A stretch of DNA of 64,000 bases from Diabrotica undecimpunctata (GCF_040954645.1 NC_092807.1:51737481-51801480), one strand, 5' to 3'. Positions 1-11,231 are shown, numbered from the stretch's first letter. Program-made: numbers and translations. Notes: generated by a model not told the origin, from the letters alone.

Positions 1-163
1 ATTTTTTCTTAAACTTCAAAGTAAGCATAGCTCTGAACTTGTAGAAGTATGTCCTTTCACATTTTGATTACTTATTTCTTCAGATTCCAAATTTGAAGTC
101 CCACAGCCCAAATTTCTAATTCGATTTACGTTAACCTAAAAATTGGTGTATTTTACAAAACAG

Positions 164-376
164 TCATAAGAAAAATATATAGTATCTGACATACCCCATA
201 ATATTTTGACATTTTACCATCCGAAAGTTTTCGTTTTTATATATTTGTTCATCAGAATTATCTGAACTCTCCGAGTACCAGGGATCATTGATGGAATCAT
301 CATCAAATTCTTCGTCATCGTCTTCAAATTCACCTAAATTTTCAGTTATTATTTCGAGTTCCTTTGCTGAGAGCAC
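164..376 (-). CDS. Small acidic ORF, unassigned
   Basis: A 70-residue frame with a strongly acidic middle (Glu/Asp runs near residues 16-28, then a Ser/Asp stretch). Acidic leaders of this kind occur at the N-terminus of piggyBac-type transposases, but no transposase core follows and I see no splice or TIR support. The short motif ccacagcccaa occurs at about 102 and 553 on either side, which could mark a small repeat unit. It may equally be a chance frame. Function unknown. Confidence 0.2.
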   Translation of the reverse strand: MLSAKELEIITENLGEFEDDDEEFDDDSINDPWYSESSDNSDEQIYKNENFRMVKCQNIMGYVRYYIFFL

Positions 377-3300
377 TTTATTTTTCTGTTAGACGTAATT
401 ATTGAGATAAGCGCAGGATATCACTACTCTTCAAACTGCAATAAGTAATTGCTGTCGATTCAAACAAGACAAAATATACACTTATCGAGGTCATTGATAT
501 TATGTATCACTGTTGCCAAATTATTTCCTCAAATTTCGAACTGAACTTAAAATGTAGTCGCCACAGCCCAAGTCTACTGAAACATTCATACCTATAAATG
601 CACAGTGAGCGCGCTTAGCTGATGAACACATATCTTCAAACATTGGATATTAGTGTGTATTAGATATATAAGCACGCGTTCGTGTATAAAGTTTGTTTGT
701 ATATCTGATTTAATACACATTGGGTTTAAAGTGTTAAGAGAAGAGCGACAAGCCTTTGATCAACAATTCATAGGCTTACTGATTCTGACCATGTCTAAGA
801 AAAGTTGAGTTTTCAATTTTAAAATGCAGAGGAGGTCGTAGATAAATGAGATAATAAATTTTATTTTTCCCAATTTTTATTTTTATGATACAATGTTAAA
901 TTTTATTAAAAATTTCATTAGTCTTTTGCGTCAGCCTTTATTTATAAAAATAATTTTAAAAGATTGTTCCTTACATCTTGGTTATTTGGATTCTAATTAA
1001 TAAAACACTTAAAAGGCGCACAATGTATAATTTCTACTTACAAATTATAAGATCTTATAAAAATAAATTTCGATTCACCCTAATATTTAATTATACACAA
1101 TGAATATACTTATCACACTACAATAACAAACACAAACTGCCCATTTTATAAAGATCTAAAACAGGACTTATATCGAGACAGTCAATAACGATTTTTTTTT
1201 TTGTAAAATAAAGTGCTCCGAAAAAAAAAAACACCTGCTGTAAAAGTAAGCAAGCGTTGGAAAAGTGTAAAAAGCTCACACTTATTATTAGTATTATTAT
1301 TAAAACATTTAAATGTATGACGCCTTTTGATGCAGTGATCTTATGTACTTAAAAAATCTGAAGAAAACAATTAATGTCATTTCAACCTAATTTAAAAATC
1401 AAAAATAAAACTGAAGTAAAAGTTCTGCTTTAACTATGTCAACTACTACTGTCAGTATTATTTTGGTGTTTTTGCTGATATTATATGCTATACTTATGCT
1501 AAATAGTTATATTCTGGTTTTAGTTTCAAGAAATGAAGACTGCTATCGTGTATCATATACAAAATGGAAACACTGCGAAAGATAAATATCGAAAGGGCGA
1601 AGAGTTTTCTAATTGATGGTATTGCAACTTTTTATGTGATCGCTAAATAATTTAGGGCTAAATATAAATGGAGAGTATTAGAATACATGGTTGGTAATTG
1701 GATTGGGGTTAAATTCGATCAGAAGAAATAGCTTAAAATGTATATAGGTCAATTAACAGAAAAAGAACCATGCCTAGAGGCAAAATTTTATCGGCCATTT
1801 AGTAAGAAATCCAAATCTCATTGGCCTCTTGAAAAAGATAAAAACGTAATAAATGAAGATAAGATTAATGTGGCATTAGTAATGCATTTTCTATTGCAAA
1901 TAATTTTTTTTGTAGCATATATCAGGGCAAATATTTACTCTTACCCCAACTCAGATTATCAGTAGTGTGGGGTAAGTGTAACCCATGGGCCCCAAAAATA
2001 AAAAAAGTAACAAAATAGAATTGGAATCTTGCCAAAAATAAGTCATATCTAGAGATATAGTTTTTGGCAAATGCACTTCAAATAGGAACTACTATTCATG
2101 ATTCTACTTACTCCGGTGTACCTTATATTGAAATATATATAAAAAACGTTGGGACAAAACTGATATGCTCCAGTGGACATCAAACGATTTATACCTCCAA
2201 ACATAATATCATACAATAACGAGAAGTAAAAGAGCAAAGGTGATGGATATAAATGGCAAAAACTTAGCAAATATTGATATTAAATCAATCTTCAAATCAA
2301 CAAAGACAATAAGAGATTTATCGGGTTCCATGGAGTTGTGGTTCAGTTTAAGTTGAAACAACAGAACGTCATGTGAATATTCGTTTGACTGAATAAAATA
2401 GGAACTTTCGTCTCGGTCACCACCACACAATCAACAAATTTCATTCGAAAAAAACACAGGTACTTAGTGTAATATTTGATTACTGTCCCTGGATGTTCGG
2501 AGAAGCTATCAAAATTCAAAAATACTTGATAAACGTTTATGGAAGAGGATCTGCACCTATATGGGTTGGAGATCCCAGCTTTAAGAAATACGAAGCCCCT
2601 CCTCAGACGCAACAAAAATTACAATATCGATTGGGCGTAGAACGACATTTCCAACTATTGCTATATCTAATTTGATGCGAATTCTCATCAGAGAGAAATA
2701 ATTCCAAACCAGGCAAACTATAATCTCTGAAAATAATGTATCATTACAAACTACGAGCCACGAAATCTTATACTCCTGGTAAATATCTCAAATTTATTGT
2801 AGCACAAACAAATATAGAATAAGTAACATCGAAATATTATTTAAAAAATAAATAAAAAAATCAAGCTGAGCAAAAAATACAGCTATATGGCTGGATTGGT
2901 TACATTTGCATCTTACATACTATAGACTATTTGATCAGTATTCTGTGATTGATTTATCAATCAATCGACCTATTCTACAAAATATCTAATCATACGAAAG
3001 ATAATACTGAAAAATAGCTAAAGCTAGGGAGTTAAACACAAACATGATTTTTCATTATTTGATATTAAAAACAATATTATTTGATGAAAATAAAATGAAT
3101 AAAAATTCACTGGTTATACATTGAAATATAAAATGAGATTAGATGGAACAAAATAATTGTTTAATGGAAGTTATAGAAAAATATAACTAAGATGGATTCA
3201 ACTTATACGGTATAGCGAGAGGCTAAAATAAAGAAGAGTTTTATCTTCATAACATACTTATTGCTGATTAGATAGATAGAGTTTTAATTGACTTCTTGCA

Positions 3301-4257
3301 TATGCTGAAAAGTTTGTAATGTTATATTTTACTTGATAGTGTATAATATATTCAAAGCTAAGAAAAAGCGCGCGAAAGGCACTACCATGGCGTGATCCTT
3401 TCCAATGGAATATTCATCGGCCGCAGCTTGTAAAATAGTGATAGAGGGAATAAAGGGCGAATAGTACCTCTATATATAATCTAATATAATTATATTTTCT
3501 TGTGTTTATCAGGATTTATTGAACTATTCGCTATGTGCAAGTTTGGAAGAGAGACACCTAGTGTCATAGATAGGCGAAGTTTTTAGCGGTTTTAATATAT
3601 TATTCGTATATAAACTGCTCATAAAATGACTTAAACTTGTTTATTTAATACAATAATTATAGTAATTTATATTAGAAAACCACTTCTGTTTGCATTAATG
3701 TGTCTATAATTTGGAAACGAATATAACTTTACTTGTCTATTTCTTGTTGTATTTTTACAATTTTCAACACAGCATTTACAAAATCCCATTTTCTTCAATG
3801 ATAATACTTATAAAATGTGCTAAAATATATAAGTTTTCGCCACTTCACGCGCACGATCATTTCTCGTATCGCCTCCAAGTACTTGCACACAGCGAATACT
3901 GTTTAAGCGCGCTTTTTCGTGACTGTGAATATAATATAAAGTATATAAAGATTTATGACCACCAAAACAGTCGTGAAGTTGTTAGTAAATATTAATACTA
4001 GATATTTGGTTATCATTTAAAAATAAATAAATTACAGCATTTAGATTACCTATATCAAAACTTGATCAAATATGCAACTTTTTTCAATCCTATCGACTGA
4101 TCTCGATAAAATCATGTATAATTAACAATTAATTGATTTTAAAAGTATTGTATCCCTATCCACACTAATCATAACTTAATAACAACTTAAAAACCCGTCA
4201 GTCATAAAAGGAACATAACATCATTCAGGTAAAGATCATTAATATTATTAGCGGGTG
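377..4257. other. Gene-poor AT-rich stretch downstream of Nanp
   Basis: No convincing gene. The sequence at 1966-1997 (tgtggggtaagtgtaaccc) resembles a pogo-type terminal repeat, and decayed frames follow to about 2680 without a recognisable transposase motif. Short frames at 1738-1965, 2493-2675 and 3711-3995 match nothing I recognise. The remainder is low-complexity AT-rich sequence. Confidence 0.4.
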
Positions 4258-4466
4258 CTAACTACCATCGCTGCTATTACTACTAGAGTCTTCGACATCA
4301 CAGAACTGTAAGGTAAATCCCTGTTTTATGATATTTATTTTGGACATTAGATTGTGTAAATCTAAAATTTCTTTAATAATAAAATCTGGTTTAGGTGCAT
4401 GGATCGATAATTTCTCATTATTTAATGGTAACCAAATACTTGCGCCAAGTTTTGAGTTGATGCTGC
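4258..4466 (-). CDS. Nanp: N-acylneuraminate-9-phosphatase, last exon
   Basis: Last coding exon. An acceptor (TTTTTAG) lies just upstream at 4467-4473. The exon starts with two bases that complete the Gly codon left by the previous exon, so phase 1 is preserved. It encodes the end of the HAD fold, reading S-I-N-S-K-L-G-A-S-I-W-L-P and then K-P-D-F-I-I-K-E-I-L-D-L, which matches the family pattern G-L-N-A-G-x-x-A-x-W-I followed by P-x-x-x-x-x-S-x-x-E-L. It ends in a Ser/Asp-rich tail and a TAG stop at 4258-4260. The BEL/Pao element, the CCCH mini-element and a pogo remnant all lie in the 10.3 kb intron between this exon and the previous one. Confidence 0.88.
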
Positions 4467-4587
4467 CTAAAAATAAAAAAATATAAATTATTCAAGTAGA
4501 TACCAAAATATTATATTTATTAGTCACGTAAATTTTTACCCTATAGTAACATTTTAATGTTAAATTTTTACTCTGTTTTAAAACTAT
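4467..4587. other. Intron 3' end next to the mini-element
   Basis: Polypyrimidine/AT-rich intron sequence leading to the acceptor of the last Nanp exon. The bases ctat at 4584-4587 form the left half of a 4 bp duplication flanking the next element. Confidence 0.5.
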
Positions 4588-5155
4588 TGTTACGAACACG
4601 CTTTCGGCATGGCTCATATAACGGTTACAACTCTCTCAGCACTCGAAGAGTACTGAGATTGGAAGATGGTTCTCGATCTTTGCTGTATATGGTGACTAGG
4701 AAGTAGTATACAGACAGGGCAACCTAAGAGGATATATGGCGTGCTCTAACTAATTTGAAGAAAATCGTCTGTAATTACGACATTAAGAATTTGGCCTTAC
4801 CCAAGATAGGCCATGCACTAGATAATCTGGACTGGAAGATTGTCAGAAGTATGCTTGAAGTGATCTTTCGAGAAACCGGCGTACGAATTACTGTGTGTTG
4901 CATTAACCCGATGAGATCGTATCCTTCAAAGTCTGTAGACTGTTATTTCTTCTTGAGGGGTTCATGCAGAGCTGGAGAGTCCTGTAGATTCCGCCATCCT
5001 GGGCCTACATATAGAGTTACTGATCGGGACGCTCAGATTTAAGAGGGGAGCAGTGTTACGAACAAGCTTTCGGCAGGGCTCATATAACGGTTACAACTCT
5101 AAAAAGCATCAAGAACATTAGCGAAGAACCGCTCGTTTTATTTAATCTCGCTACA
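4588..5155 (+). mobile_element. Small LTR-retrotransposon-like element with CCCH ORF
   Basis: A 47 bp segment starting tgttacgaac at 4588-4634 recurs at 5054-5100 with a few mismatches. The right copy continues to ...gctaca at 5155. The 4 bp ctat flanks both outer ends (4584-4587 and 5156-5159). A purine-rich tract (aagaggggagcag, 5041-5053) sits directly before the right copy, as a polypurine tract does before a 3' LTR. TG...CA ends, the 4 bp duplication and the tract fit a Ty3/gypsy-type LTR element that has lost almost all of its interior. Beyond the first 47 bp the left 'LTR' does not match the right one, so it is truncated or rearranged. There is no pol. Confidence 0.55.
4755..5042 (+). 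CDS. CCCH zinc-finger ORF inside the mini LTR element
   Basis: An open frame ending at TAA 5040-5042. It begins at a TTG; the frame is open from about 4728 and has no good ATG at its start, so the true start or an upstream exon is uncertain. The N-terminal half looks helical (I-G-H-A-L-D-N-L-D-W-K-I-V). The C-terminal third has one CCCH finger, C-x7-C-x5-C-x3-H (C-Y-F-F-L-R-G-S-C ... C-R-F-R-H). CCCH fingers usually bind RNA. The frame stops 11 bp before the right terminal repeat, so it behaves as cargo or a gag remnant of that element. Whether it is expressed cannot be told from sequence. Confidence 0.5.
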   Translation: MKKIVCNYDIKNLALPKIGHALDNLDWKIVRSMLEVIFRETGVRITVCCINPMRSYPSKSVDCYFFLRGSCRAGESCRFRHPGPTYRVTDRDAQI

Positions 5156-5252
5156 CTATATTCTTTTCAGTGAAACAATTATTAGAGGGCAATTTTTTGG
5201 AGTGGGGTGCATTTAAAATAATTTTAAAAAGCTACTTTATTTAAGTAACTAT

Positions 5253-5559
5253 TGTTCACGCCTCCATCCAATTCAAGTTTATTTTATACATTTTTACAAC
5301 CCGGCAACATAGTAGCGTAGGAAGATATATTATGCCATATGTGAAGATAAGGCGAGTCCCTTAAGACACCCCAAAGACGACAGACGGCACTCAAATACGA
5401 GACGAGATCGGTGATACAGCATTCAGCGCGAGCGGACATAATACTTATTAGCATTCATGTTATATGTATTGTGTAATTCAAAATAAAGTCAGTTTTGTTT
5501 TCGCACGGAGTTTGATTATTAACCAGCGGCACAAGCGAAGTGCATATCAAGCAAATACA
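5253..5559 (+). repeat. 5' LTR of BEL/Pao element
   Basis: 307 bp, TGTTCACG...AATACA. Identical to 11305-11611 except for one base near the end. It contains an AATAAA signal (5480s, caaaataaagtc), the expected position for polyadenylation within an LTR. Confidence 0.95.
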
Positions 5560-5577
5560 TGGTCTATTCGAGCCGAA
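5560..5577 (+). promoter_or_regulatory. Primer-binding site
   Basis: Begins TGG directly after the LTR terminal CA (tggtctattcgagccg), the complement of a tRNA 3' CCA end. The primer tRNA is not identified. The region from 5578 to 5973 is the untranslated leader and holds no gene. Confidence 0.7.
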
Positions 5578-5973
5578 TCATCAAATTCTTGTGTTGAAAC
5601 AGTGTAAATTCACCGAATTCCGAACTCATATTTGTGTCATCAAATTAGCGGGCGAGATAGTGCATTCATAGTGGCCCGAGCGCGTTATAGACTGTCGAAC
5701 GTTATTCTTAAGACAGTTACATAATTGGACAACTGTGGGTTTAAAATCTGTGAAGATCTATTATACGAGTTGAGGCCGATCCTTGGCGCCAGGAGGCTAG
5801 AGCTGTTAGAATAAACATACAAATATTTTGGTGAGCATATTCATTTCACATTCCCTTTATTTATCAGTCTTTGTACCTTTATTCTGCACATGTGATAATT
5901 CTGAGAACGTTAGGGTCGAATATCAAGCGATTTATAATCTGTTTCTGTTTACTGTTTAATTCATTATAAAATT

Positions 5974-8900
5974 ATGGAGAATTTAAAGCGAAAAAGGGGC
6001 GGTTTTAAATGCAAACTCACAATATTTTCGAAATTTATATTAGCGTTAAATGATAAAATAACTAAGGGTGAAACGATTTCAGATTTAGAAGTATTACAGG
6101 CTATTGAAATGGTAAATAATATAGAACATTTACAGGGCGAATTCGATGAGGTTCAGGGGCAAATAGAAAATACGGTTCAATTTGAATTATTAGAGGACGA
6201 ATATACGGAGCGCGAAGAATTCTATAACAAATATTATTCACAATTAGCGGTAGCGCGAAAAATCATTCGCGATAATCAACAAGTAGCTTGTATAGAAAGC
6301 GATAAAGCAAGTGAGCGCTCTAAGAATTCATATACAGGGGATTGTATTGAGCTTAAACCTATCGAGTTACCAAAATTTGATGGTAATTATAATAATTGGT
6401 TAGATTTTGCAGATCTTTTTGAATCTTTAGTTAACAGAAATGAGTACTTAGACAATATAAGGCGTTTTCATTATTTACGAAGTTCATTACAGAGCGGTGC
6501 GGCGCAGGTCATACGAACATTAGAGTTTACCGCCGAAAACTATACAGTTGCGTGGAAATTAATTAGGGAAAGGTACGATAATAAGAGATTATTAATTTCC
6601 AATCATGTTAATGCCTTATTTAATATAGAGCCAATACATAAAGAGTCATCTAATAGATTGCGGCAATTAGTTGACATTTTTTCGAAGCATTTATACGCGT
6701 TAAAGCAGCTAGGGCTACCTACTGATTCGTGGGACATACTCCTTATTCATATTATTTCTTGTAAGTTCGATACATCGACTTTACGCGCATGGGAGAATAG
6801 CAAAACACATAATGAAATTCCTAGTTTTGATGATTTTAAAACGTTTTTAAAATCAAGGGCGGACCTCTTAGAATCTCGTGAGGTAAATCAAGCTGAAAAA
6901 CAAAATACACGGAATATTTCTCAGGCGGGCGCATATTCACGGAATACGAAATATTCACATAACATTCGCGGTCTATATTCATCACAGGGAACTTTAAATA
7001 AATCGGATAATACACCGGGGTTCCCTGTTTGCAAAAGGGAACACAACATTTATCAATGCGGCGAATTTTCGAAACTTTCATCTAGGGACAGGTTTGATAA
7101 AGTAAGACAGGTCAATCTTTGCACGAATTGTCTTAAACCTGGACATTTCTACAAGCGGTGTAGACAATCAACATGCAAGAAATGCGCGTCAAAACACCAT
7201 ACTTTATTGCATCCAGATAGGTCAAGCGAACAGAACGCAGCTTTAGTTCATCAACCGGTAGAAAACGCGAGCGATATACGATCTGCAGATAATATACAAG
7301 GTAGTTTAAACACTACCAATTTGTCAGTTTCGGTAGTTAGCGCTGCAGATCAAACTATACTGTCCACAGTATTAGTTAATATTTTTGACGGCCAAGGTAA
7401 GGCATACATAGTGCGAGCTTTGTTAGATTGCGGTTCACAAAGCTCATTCATAACAGAAAATTTATGCGATAAACTTAAATTAAAAACGACAAGCGCGAAC
7501 ATATCTGTCATGAGCATAAATAATATTGCATCTCCCGTTCGATTCAAATGCGAAATAAATATACAGTCGCGTAGCGATATAACTTTTCATACAACTTTAA
7601 ATTGTTTCGTAATACCAGAAATTACGGGGTGCGTGCCGGCATCTGAAATAAACATTAGCGATTATCAGATACCTAAACATTTAAAATTAGCGGATAATCA
7701 TTTTCATAAACCACAGAAGGTCGAATTGTTGATAGGAAGTGATCTATTTTGGCAAATACTGGGCACAAACAGAATTAGTTTAGGTAAAAATAAACCCTTC
7801 ATGCAAGAAACAATGTTTGGCTGGATCATAGCAGGGCCGTATATCAGCCAAAACAAAGCATCAGAAAAGCGAATAACTAAGTGTAATTTCACAAACACAA
7901 TCGAAGTTACAGAACAGCTACGTAAGTTCTGGGAACTTGAAGAGGTTTTCAATGGAAAACCTGCACTCTCGGGCGAAGAAATTGCATGCGAAAAACATTT
8001 CGAAGATACGGTGAAACGCGACGCGACAGGCAAATTCATAGTATCATTGCCATTTAAGGAACCGATAAGTTCACTCGGTGATTCATTTCGTCAAGCAAAA
8101 AATAAATTTTTAAATCTCGAGCGTAAGTTGAATAAAGATGCCAATCTTAAAACTCTTTATAGCGAATTCATCCAGGAATATAAAGAGTTGGGACATATGA
8201 AAGGTTTATGCAGAATTACGGAAGCGGCAACAGACTTTAGGGTAAATACTACATTTTATTTTATGCCACATCATCCAGTATTAAAAGAAAATTCTTTGAC
8301 GACACGTTTGCGCGTTGTGTTCGATTGTAGTGCGCCAACTACAAACGGCATTTCATTAAATAGTATTCAAATGGCCGGACCAACCTTACAAAATGATTTA
8401 CTCTCCATTTTATTGCGTTTTAGAACACACTTATATGTAGTTAGTGCGGATATAGAAAAAATGTACCGTCAGGTATTGGTTGCAGATGATCAAAAATCCT
8501 TACAATGTATCTTATGGCGAAATAATCCGGAAGAACCGATTGAAATATTTCAGTTACAAACAGTTACATACGGTATGAAATGCTCTTCTTACTTAGCGAT
8601 TAAATGTCTAATGACATTGGCAGAGGAGCAAGAAGCTAAAAATCCTAACATTGCTAGCATTATTAAATCCGATTTTTATGTGGACGACCTTTTGACAGGT
8701 TTTGATTCAAAACAGAAAGCGCGCGAAGCATGTAAACAACTTTTTGAGGTCCTCAAAGGCGGAGGATTTACATTGCGTAAATTCTATTCAAATGATCCTG
8801 AAATATTAAGAGATATACCGGATAATTCAACTACGGGTTCCGTTATTCAATTCGGTGAAAACGAGAAGGCGAAAACTTTGGGATTATTGTACTCACCGCA

Positions 8901-9792
8901 ATCAGATACTATGTTTTATAGCATAAGTTCATCTCTAGGCCGTATAATCACAAAGCGAACTTTATTATCGGACATAGCTCAAATTTTTGATCCCTTGGGT
9001 CTATTAAGTGCGTGTACCATCATAGCGAAAATTATGTTACAACAACTATGGCTCGAGCGTCTTTCATGGGATGATCCCATACCGGAGCATTTAACAAATA
9101 ATTATTTACAGTTTAGGAATAAATTAGGAAGCTTAAACAATTTAAAAATACCTCGGCATGTTATATGTTCTAGTAAGGTCAAACTAGAACTTCATGGATT
9201 TTGCGACTCCTCAGAAAAGGCGTACGGTGCTTGCATATTCATTAAATCTACCGATTCGTTAGGCAGGTCGTATTCATTCTTATTATGTGCAAAAAGCAAG
9301 GTTGCGCCCTTAAAGCCAGTTACCTTGCCGCGTTTAGAGCTCTGTGGAGCAGTAATTTTATCGCGTTTGACCAATAAGGTCAAAAATTCATTAAATGTGC
9401 AATTTGATACGTGTTACCTCTGGACAGATTCATCGATAGTACTTAGTTGGTTGAAAACAGCAGCCAATGCATTGAAGACGTTTGTTAGTAACCGCGTAGC
9501 AGAGATCCAGGAAACCACTTCGTTTGCGCAGTGGCGTCATGTGCCAGGCAAGGATAATCCTGCAGATCTAGTGTCCAGAGGCGTGGAACCAGATAAAATA
9601 ATGGAGTGTAACTTATGGTGGCATGGACCGGAGTGGATCATACAAGATTCAGATAAATGGCCAAATTTACAAGTTGTCCCCACTGAAACAAGCGAAACGA
9701 GGAAAAACATAAAGGTTTTTACGAATAAACTTGATGAAACACAGAATACGGAAGTATTTTCATTTGAGCGCTTCTCTAATATTTTACTTTAA
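5974..9792 (+). CDS. BEL/Pao gag-pol polyprotein (gag, protease, RT, RNase H)
   Basis: 1272 residues from an ATG 414 bp after the LTR. In order: coiled leader (1-125); DUF1759 gag domain (about 128-300, starting I-E-L-P-K-F-D-G-N-Y-N-N-W); zinc knuckle C-x2-C-x4-H-x4-C starting at residue 383 and a second Cys/His cluster after it; aspartic protease with D-C-G-S at 485-488, where Cys replaces the usual Ser/Thr of D-S/T-G; DUF1758-type flank; reverse transcriptase with S-A-D-I-E-K-M-Y near 826 and catalytic Y-V-D-D at 902-905; Pao RNase H with F-C-D-S-S near 1077 and D-S-S-I-V-L-S-W-L. It copies the element RNA into DNA in cytoplasmic particles. The frame stops at TAA 9790-9792, before the integrase, whereas BEL/Pao pol is normally one continuous frame. 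Confidence 0.95.
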   Translation: MENLKRKRGGFKCKLTIFSKFILALNDKITKGETISDLEVLQAIEMVNNIEHLQGEFDEVQGQIENTVQFELLEDEYTEREEFYNKYYSQLAVARKIIRDNQQVACIESDKASERSKNSYTGDCIELKPIELPKFDGNYNNWLDFADLFESLVNRNEYLDNIRRFHYLRSSLQSGAAQVIRTLEFTAENYTVAWKLIRERYDNKRLLISNHVNALFNIEPIHKESSNRLRQLVDIFSKHLYALKQLGLPTDSWDILLIHIISCKFDTSTLRAWENSKTHNEIPSFDDFKTFLKSRADLLESREVNQAEKQNTRNISQAGAYSRNTKYSHNIRGLYSSQGTLNKSDNTPGFPVCKREHNIYQCGEFSKLSSRDRFDKVRQVNLCTNCLKPGHFYKRCRQSTCKKCASKHHTLLHPDRSSEQNAALVHQPVENASDIRSADNIQGSLNTTNLSVSVVSAADQTILSTVLVNIFDGQGKAYIVRALLDCGSQSSFITENLCDKLKLKTTSANISVMSINNIASPVRFKCEINIQSRSDITFHTTLNCFVIPEITGCVPASEINISDYQIPKHLKLADNHFHKPQKVELLIGSDLFWQILGTNRISLGKNKPFMQETMFGWIIAGPYISQNKASEKRITKCNFTNTIEVTEQLRKFWELEEVFNGKPALSGEEIACEKHFEDTVKRDATGKFIVSLPFKEPISSLGDSFRQAKNKFLNLERKLNKDANLKTLYSEFIQEYKELGHMKGLCRITEAATDFRVNTTFYFMPHHPVLKENSLTTRLRVVFDCSAPTTNGISLNSIQMAGPTLQNDLLSILLRFRTHLYVVSADIEKMYRQVLVADDQKSLQCILWRNNPEEPIEIFQLQTVTYGMKCSSYLAIKCLMTLAEEQEAKNPNIASIIKSDFYVDDLLTGFDSKQKAREACKQLFEVLKGGGFTLRKFYSNDPEILRDIPDNSTTGSVIQFGENEKAKTLGLLYSPQSDTMFYSISSSLGRIITKRTLLSDIAQIFDPLGLLSACTIIAKIMLQQLWLERLSWDDPIPEHLTNNYLQFRNKLGSLNNLKIPRHVICSSKVKLELHGFCDSSEKAYGACIFIKSTDSLGRSYSFLLCAKSKVAPLKPVTLPRLELCGAVILSRLTNKVKNSLNVQFDTCYLWTDSSIVLSWLKTAANALKTFVSNRVAEIQETTSFAQWRHVPGKDNPADLVSRGVEPDKIMECNLWWHGPEWIIQDSDKWPNLQVVPTETSETRKNIKVFTNKLDETQNTEVFSFERFSNILL

Positions 9793-11231
9793 AAAGAACC
9801 GCTGCATATGTGTTCAGATTCATCCGCATGTGCAAAAATAAGGAAAGAACTTCTGAACCCCTTTCTTTGGATGAAATACATTCTGCATTTAATCGTATTC
9901 TAAAACTGTGTCAATCACAGTCATTTTCTAATGAAATAAAGCATTTGAACCAAAAGGGATCTTTAGATAAAAACAGCAAACTCATAAATTTATCTCCATT
10001 TCTTGATGATCAGGGCATCATGAGAGTAGGCGGGCGTTTAAAGCATTCCGAGTTTACGTATTACAAAAAACATCCCATCATTTTAGCGGCAGATCATATA
10101 GTTACGTCGTTAATATTTAATCATTTTCACAAGGATCTTATGCATGCTGGTCCTCAGCTTTTACTTGCAACTATAAGAGAAACTTTCTGGCCGTTATCAG
10201 GAAGAAATTTAGCGCGACGTACCGTACACAAATGTGTAAAATGTTTTAGATTAAAATCTAAATCCATTCAGCCAATAATGGGTGACCTACCTGCCCAGCG
10301 TCTCGCAGGTGGCCCACCGTTTATTGTAACAGGTGTAGATTATGCGGGCCCTTTCTTAATTCGCGATAGAAAGGGTCGAGGTTGTAAACTAATAAAGAGT
10401 TACATGTGTCTTTTTATTTGTTTTTGTACGAAGGCCATACATTTAGAATTAGTTACAGAACTGTCTAAGGGATCATTTCTGTTGGCCTTTAAAAGATTTA
10501 TTGCGCGAAGAGGCAAGCCTCAAAAGATGGTCTCCGACAATGGAACCAATTTTATAGCAGCTAGTTCGGAGTTAAAATTGTTAAGAAAATTTTTAGAGCA
10601 GTACACTCCCGCGATAAGGGAATCCTTGCTAAAGAATAATATTTCGTGGTCCTTCATACCTCCCTATTCTCCACATTTTGGCGGACTGTGGGAAAGCGGA
10701 GTAAGAACAGTTAAGCATCATTTGCATAGGGTTTTGGGAAACGCGCACTTAACGTTCGAGGAATTTTATTCGTTGCTTGTGCAGATTGAAGCTATAATAA
10801 ATTCCCGACCGATTCATCCTTTATCCTGTGATCCAAATGATCTCTCCCCATTAACCCCTGCACATTTTCTCATCGGAAGACCACTTATTACCAATCCAGA
10901 TCCAGATTTGCGTCATGTTCCAGTTAATCGGCTCTCAAAATTCCAGCATATTCAGCAGCTTTCTCAGCATATATGGGAACGATGGAACAAAGAATACATC
11001 TCCGAACTACAAAAACGCACGAAATGGACTACTACTAACGGTGAAGTTGCGGAAAACACGTTAGTGCTCATAAAAGAGGACAATTTACCTCCATTAAGGT
11101 GGAAGTTAGGTCGCGTGATCGAACTTTTACGCGGCAGTGATGGTGTAGCCAGAGTTTTTAGGATAAAGACAGACAATGGTATCATAACTCGTTCTTTTTC
11201 CAAGGTGTGTCCGCTACCCGTTTCGGACTAA
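9780..11231 (+). CDS. BEL/Pao integrase with DUF5641, out of frame with pol
   Basis: The frame is open from 9780, overlapping the end of the upstream frame by 13 bases in a different phase. The first start-like codon is a GTG at 9810, so there is no credible independent ATG start. It holds an H2C2 zinc motif (H-x-D-L-M-H-A-G ... C-V-K-C), then the DDE core. Counting from the GTG, the Asp are at 177 (G-V-D-Y-A-G) and 243 (S-D-N-G-T-N-F) and the Glu is at 295 (W-E-S-G-V). A DUF5641 tail ends the protein (about 400-473). It inserts the cDNA into host DNA. All key residues are intact, so the phase change by itself is the defect. It is best read as a recent single-base indel near 9786-9792; programmed recoding is the alternative. 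Confidence 0.9.
   Translation, partial: YFTLKRTAAYVFRFIRMCKNKERTSEPLSLDEIHSAFNRILKLCQSQSFSNEIKHLNQKGSLDKNSKLINLSPFLDDQGIMRVGGRLKHSEFTYYKKHPIILAADHIVTSLIFNHFHKDLMHAGPQLLLATIRETFWPLSGRNLARRTVHKCVKCFRLKSKSIQPIMGDLPAQRLAGGPPFIVTGVDYAGPFLIRDRKGRGCKLIKSYMCLFICFCTKAIHLELVTELSKGSFLLAFKRFIARRGKPQKMVSDNGTNFIAASSELKLLRKFLEQYTPAIRESLLKNNISWSFIPPYSPHFGGLWESGVRTVKHHLHRVLGNAHLTFEEFYSLLVQIEAIINSRPIHPLSCDPNDLSPLTPAHFLIGRPLITNPDPDLRHVPVNRLSKFQHIQQLSQHIWERWNKEYISELQKRTKWTTTNGEVAENTLVLIKEDNLPPLRWKLGRVIELLRGSDGVARVFRIKTDNGIITRSFSKVCPLPVSD

Noticed and set aside
2343..2615. 90-residue minus-strand frame
   Set aside because: No family features, overlaps other random frames in both directions, and has no splice or promoter support.
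9810..11231. Independent integrase gene with its own start
   Set aside because: The only start-like codon is a GTG within an open frame that continues upstream; it is the displaced end of pol.
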